Assembly (NCBI RefSeq): GCF_019801015.1
Contig: NZ_JAHVJZ010000004.1
Coordinates: forward strand, 584,205-648,204
Source of the DNA: Marinobacter nauticus
GTDB lineage: Bacteria; Pseudomonadota; Gammaproteobacteria; Enterobacterales; Shewanellaceae
Length of the DNA stretch: 64,000 bases
Direction: 5' to 3'
The notes under the pieces were generated by a model. It was not told the DNA's origin. It did not search any database and saw nothing but the letters and a program-made list of their open reading frames with translations. Of the stretch, positions 61,501 to 64,000 are shown in pieces. Position numbers and translations under genes: made by a program. How positions within the stretch are numbered: the first letter of the stretch is position 1; the number at the start of each line of letters is the position of its first letter.

Positions 61501-62111
61501 TGCTTCTATTTCCATATATGAAAAAACTGGCTGCTAAAGCCATTCCAACCACCACGGCATCCCCGGCACTGACCCCAGTACCGAAGAACTATCCAGATCG
61601 GAACGCAATAGAGAATGCAGAAAAGACAGAACCGATGAACACAAAGGGAGTGTGCTCATTCAGAACATACAGAGAGGGATGAAAAACTAATATTGTTCAC
61701 CCGTTCGCCCAAAACTCCGTTCGAACTAAAGGTGTATAAAATCTACCAGCTTCTTCCTACCTGGCTGTTATGCACTCTTGTTTCACCAGACATAAATACC
61801 CTGGGTGTAACGGCGCCATAGTATGTCAGCGCCATTCACAAAACTGAAATGCAGATCACATACCGTTAGGCATAGCCGTTAAACCGAAAATGCATTATTC
61901 CAGCACTTTATTAACGTTTTATTTCGTTCGACCAGGGTTCTTAACTTTATATTCCACCAAGGGCGCGACCGTGGAGCAGAATATAATTCTTTGGTGTAAA
62001 TCTTATTCAGACCAAATGCCGGCACCCCCTTATCCCTCCCGGCCAAAAGACCACCGCTCGCTCAGAGTCTCGCCCCCCCACTCAATCCGTCTCAACTGAA
62101 ACGACAGAAAC
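61501..62111. other. A/T-rich gene-free region upstream of the porin gene
   Basis: About 610 bases with no convincing gene; short plus-strand frames (61485-61682 and 61890-62099) lack ribosome sites and family matches. The region is visibly richer in A/T than its neighbours. It contains three pairs of short direct repeats: CCGTTCG at 61701 and 61717, GCGCCAT at 61813 and 61829, and CCGTTA at 61863 and 61876. It also has a CRP-like half-matched site TGAAATGCAGATCACA (61845-61860). It probably carries the control sites of the porin-nuclease genes. Confidence 0.5.
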
Positions 62112-62139
62112 AAAAACGCCGCCCATATCGGACGGCGCT
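62112..62139 (-). terminator. Terminator after rimI
   Basis: Minus strand CGCCGTCC and GGGCGGCG pair (with one T-G pair) around a short loop and are followed by TTTTTGTTT, 11 bases past the rimI stop. Confidence 0.85.
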
Positions 62140-62149
62140 TTACGGCGAG

Positions 62150-62620
62150 TTACTGAGTCGCTTCAGCCGGTCTCGGCGGTGGCAGAGTGCGGGACATCAA
62201 TACCGCATCCTCTCGGCCATCCCGGGTGGGGTAATACCCTTTACGACGCCCATCTTCGGCAAACCCCAGTTTCTGATAGAGCGATATGGCCGCCGCATTA
62301 CTGGCCCGAACCTCCAAAAAGCAGTGAGCGGCCCCAGCCGCTGACGCCTTTTCCAGCGCCCGACTCAGCAAAGCGCGCCCCAGGCCCTGCCCCTGGGCAT
62401 CGGGGTCGACACAGAGGTTCATCAGGGTGACTTCATCCAACACCTGTTGAAACAGATAAAACCCCTGGGTAGTCGGATTGGTAATCACCTCTCCCCAATA
62501 GGGCGCGCTCATACAGGAGCGCAGAAGCGATTCCGACCAGGGGTAAGGGTGAGCGCGCTGCTCAATGTGCCACAACGCCTCAAACGGCGCATCAGACGCC
62601 GCCTCAAAGCTCACAGCCAT
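62150..62620 (-). CDS. rimI: Ribosomal protein bS18 N-alanine acetyltransferase RimI
   Basis: GNAT enzyme that acetylates the N-terminus of ribosomal protein S18. The 156 residues contain LWHIEQRAHPYPWSESLLRS, the acetyl-CoA loop VDPDAQGQGLGRALLSRAL, FLEVRASNAAAISLYQKLGF and GRRKGYYPTRDGREDAVLMS, all strongly RimI-like. I start at MAVSFEAASDAPFE with GGAG nine bases upstream; an ATG six codons earlier lies deeper in holD. It overlaps holD by ten bases, the conserved holD-rimI pair. Confidence 0.95.
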   Translation of the reverse strand: MAVSFEAASDAPFEALWHIEQRAHPYPWSESLLRSCMSAPYWGEVITNPTTQGFYLFQQVLDEVTLMNLCVDPDAQGQGLGRALLSRALEKASAAGAAHCFLEVRASNAAAISLYQKLGFAEDGRRKGYYPTRDGREDAVLMSRTLPPPRPAEATQ

Positions 62621-62949
62621 CGTTGCAGGCTCCGCCATAGGCGACGCTTCTCATCGACGCTCAGCGGCTTATCCAGTGCAGGAGAAAAGAGATGAGTGGC
62701 CGTGCCCGGCCGCGGCTGGCCCATCACCCAGTAACGATGTGCGGATACCGCCTGCTCACGCACCGCCTGAGGGCAGTCTCCCGATTGGATATCCAGCAGA
62801 CGCAGCACGTCATCAACCAACTGGGATTGTGAAATGGGGGCAGCATCGGGCCGGATCAGCGCCAACGGCACCTTGGGCTTACGCAACGTCAGCGGGGAGA
62901 TCCCCATCTGTTCCAGCGCTGCCTGTTGTCGGGAAGTCAGAGTGGTCAT
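62611..62949 (-). CDS. holD: DNA polymerase III subunit psi
   Basis: Psi links the clamp loader to chi and SSB. The 112 residues start MTTLTSRQQAALEQMGISPL with the N-terminal segment that binds the clamp-loader collar, and contain LDDVLRLL-type and SPALDKPLSVDEKRRLWRSL blocks near the end. The family is poorly conserved; the call rests on these blocks and the neighbour rimI. An ATG eight codons earlier is open but less like the family start. It overlaps rimI. Confidence 0.88.
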   Translation of the reverse strand: MTTLTSRQQAALEQMGISPLTLRKPKVPLALIRPDAAPISQSQLVDDVLRLLDIQSGDCPQAVREQAVSAHRYWVMGQPRPGTATHLFSPALDKPLSVDEKRRLWRSLQRWL

Positions 62950-63024
62950 AGCAAAAGACAGTATCACAGCCATCAGGGACGGCCCAGAGAGCCTGAAAGC
63001 TCACCGTAAGTTGAGGAAGCAGAG

Positions 63025-63053
63025 ATTCTACGTGATTAGCGCTGGAGTGTCTC
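63025..63053 (-). promoter_or_regulatory. Candidate holD promoter
   Basis: Minus strand -35 GAGACA (63048-63053), 17-base spacer, -10 TAGAAT (63025-63030), about 75 bases before holD. The match is moderate. Confidence 0.35.
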
Positions 63054-63168
63054 ACGGAGGCAACGCCAGACATGGATGCGAAGCCTGCCAGGATTGCGGT
63101 GCAGGCTATCGTTGTCTGCGCGTCATAGGTGTCATGGCAACGGCAGCGAAATCGGAAAGCCCCAAAAC

Positions 63169-63192
63169 AAAAAACCCCGCACAAGGCGGGGT
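63169..63192 (-). terminator. Terminator after tRNA-Trp
   Basis: Minus strand AACCCCGC-CTTGT-GCGGGGTT followed by further T, 15 bases past the end of the tRNA. Confidence 0.88.
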
Positions 63193-63206
63193 TCTTCGCT
63201 AGGATA

Positions 63207-63283
63207 TGGCAGGGGCAGAGGGACTCGAACCCCCAACACCCGGATTTGGAATCCGGTGCTCTACCAATTGGAGCTATGCCCCT
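63207..63283 (-). tRNA. trpT: tRNA-Trp (anticodon CCA)
   Basis: 77 bases with the CCA end encoded. The acceptor arms AGGGGCA and TGCCCCT pair (7 bp), the D stem is GCTC/GAGC, the anticodon stem CCGGA/TCCGG encloses TTCCAAA with anticodon CCA at 63247-63249, and the T stem GGGGG/CCCTC encloses TTCGAGT. The sequence closely matches E. coli tRNA-Trp. It lies 360 bases downstream of the 5S gene on the same strand, with an rRNA terminator in between and a promoter of its own. Confidence 0.97.
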
Positions 63284-63297
63284 AGCGAACGAGGAGG

Positions 63298-63325
63298 ATT
63301 ATACGGAAGCCCGGTGAAAGGTAAA
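63298..63325 (-). promoter_or_regulatory. Promoter for tRNA-Trp
   Basis: Minus strand -35 TTTACC (63320-63325), 16-base spacer, perfect -10 TATAAT (63298-63303), placing the start of transcription about seven bases before the tRNA 5' end. Confidence 0.6.
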
Positions 63326-63599
63326 GGGCTTTTTCTTCATTTCCCCTCTGACTGGCGACTTCTTATCCCAATCGTGCATTTCGGCATCATATCCCGCAGT
63401 TCCTGGCCAATACGAGTCGAAACACCGCATTGGAACGGCCTTTCAATCCTTATCCCAGCGCCAGGGTTCAGGAGCCGATTGGCCAACCGGAACATGCTCC
63501 AGCCGCGACATTCGAAGAACAGCAATGCCGGCTCAGCAGATGCTGAAAGATGGTTTTTGCGGGAAATTAGCGTTTCGCCCGCTAAAACATCCCAAAACG
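63326..63599. other. Intergenic region between the rRNA terminator and the tRNA-Trp promoter
   Basis: Nothing supported is seen here. A plus-strand frame that runs through it (63206-63631) starts inside the antisense of the tRNA and is not a gene. Confidence 0.6.
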
Positions 63600-63628
63600 A
63601 AAAAACCCCGCCTCTTTCGAGACGGGGT
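63600..63628 (-). terminator. rRNA operon terminator
   Basis: Minus strand AACCCCGTCTC-GAAA-GAGGCGGGGTT, an 11-bp stem (one T-G pair) capped by a GAAA tetraloop and followed by six T in all, 15 bases past the 5S gene. Confidence 0.92.
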
Positions 63629-63642
63629 TGATTCTAATTAGG

Positions 63643-63760
63643 AGCCTGGCGGTGACCTACTCTCGCATGGGAACTCCCACACTACCATCGGCGCGGTCGC
63701 GTTTCACTTCTGAGTTCGGCATGGGATCAGGTGGTTCCACGACGCTATTGCCACCAGGCA
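63643..63760 (-). rRNA. rrf: 5S ribosomal RNA
   Basis: Minus strand begins TGCCTGGTGGCAATAGCGTC and ends GTCACCGCCAGGC, so the two ends pair as helix I. The internal CCATGCCGAACTCAGAAGTG and CGCCGATGGTAGTGTGGG are the highly conserved 5S blocks. It is about 118 bases and lies 142 bases after the 23S gene. Confidence 0.97.
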
Positions 63761-63902
63761 AAAATCGTACGACCTCCATGGACGGAGGAAGTGTCTGAAT
63801 TTGTCAGGAACAAATTCGGACCAATTCGGAAAAGCTGAATTTCTCTTGTAAGCGCTTCTTACAAGGTCGGATATCCGACAAACAAAACCACTTGGGTGTT
63901 GT

Positions 63903-64000
63903 ATGGTTAAGCCTCACGGGTCATTAGTACAGGTTAGCTCAACGCCTCACAACGCTTACACACCCTGCCTATCAACGTCGTAGTCTTCGACGGCCCTTTA
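63903..64000 (-). rRNA. rrl: 23S ribosomal RNA, 3' end only (runs off the right edge)
   Basis: Minus strand reads GACGTTGATAGGCAGGGTGT, then GCGTTGAGCTAACCTGTACT, AATGACCCGTGAGGCTTAAC, the standard last hundred bases of bacterial 23S rRNA. The 3' end is placed by comparison with E. coli and could be off by a few bases. The rest of the operon is beyond the window. Confidence 0.95.

Noticed and set aside
61890..62099. 69-codon plus-strand frame upstream of rimI
   Set aside because: No ribosome site, unprotein-like composition, and A/T-rich intergenic context.
63206..63631. A 141-codon plus-strand frame beginning GAEGLEPPTPGFG
   Set aside because: The start is the antisense of tRNA-Trp, a well-known source of false protein annotations; the rest is intergenic.

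Overview
The window is a high-GC gammaproteobacterial chromosome segment. Gene order (alaS-recX-recA / mutS / rpoS-nlpD-pcm-surE-truD-ispF-ispD-ftsB; eno-pyrG-mazG-relA-rlmD / barA; nrdR-rib-nusB-thiL-pgpA; leuS-lptE-holA-nadD-rsfS-rlmH-mrdA-mrdB-mltB-rlpA-dacA-ybeD-lipB-lipA) and the protein sequences resemble Shewanella and its relatives. The base composition (by eye near 60% G+C) and the GlyGly-CTERM surface nucleases suggest a high-GC member of the Alteromonadales such as Ferrimonas. The genus is an inference, not shown.

Layout. 1-4.8 kb (minus): start of lysC, then alaS, recX and recA, with a LexA operator inside the recA promoter. 4.9-7.5 kb (plus): mutS, convergent with the rpoS-to-ispF cluster through a shared terminator. 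7.5-21 kb (minus): stress sigma factor, cell-division activator, protein repair, isoprenoid enzymes, ftsB, eno, pyrG, mazG, relA and rlmD. 21.1-24.6 kb (plus): barA, a DUF416 gene and a tiny basic DUF2986 gene. 24.7-30.5 kb (minus): nrdR-ribD-ribE-ribBX-ribH-nusB-thiL-pgpA operon, in which the ribB fusion has lost its GTP cyclohydrolase II zinc site. 30.6-32 kb: glyA. 32.1-35.9 kb (minus): Fur-box-controlled TonB-dependent receptor plus an unrecognised lipoprotein. 36.2-52.7 kb: ettA, ybeL-like gene, then the long plus-strand leuS-to-lipA region that builds the cell envelope and lipoylates enzymes. 52.7-61.5 kb (minus): the accessory part, made of a porin-like protein, two large secreted nucleases of different folds that both carry lamin-tail domains and GlyGly-CTERM tails, and a lipoprotein 5'-nucleotidase. 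62.1-64 kb (minus): holD-rimI, tRNA-Trp, 5S rRNA and the 3' end of a 23S rRNA gene.

How it works together. Most genes are housekeeping, in compact operons with 1-8 bp overlaps. The part most worth attention is the 52.7-61.5 kb block, which reads as a surface system for degrading extracellular DNA: two nucleases cut it, the 5'-nucleotidase removes phosphate from the products, and the porin may admit them. Second is the iron-regulated receptor/lipoprotein pair. Third is the degenerate RibBX fusion, which implies a separate ribA elsewhere in the genome.
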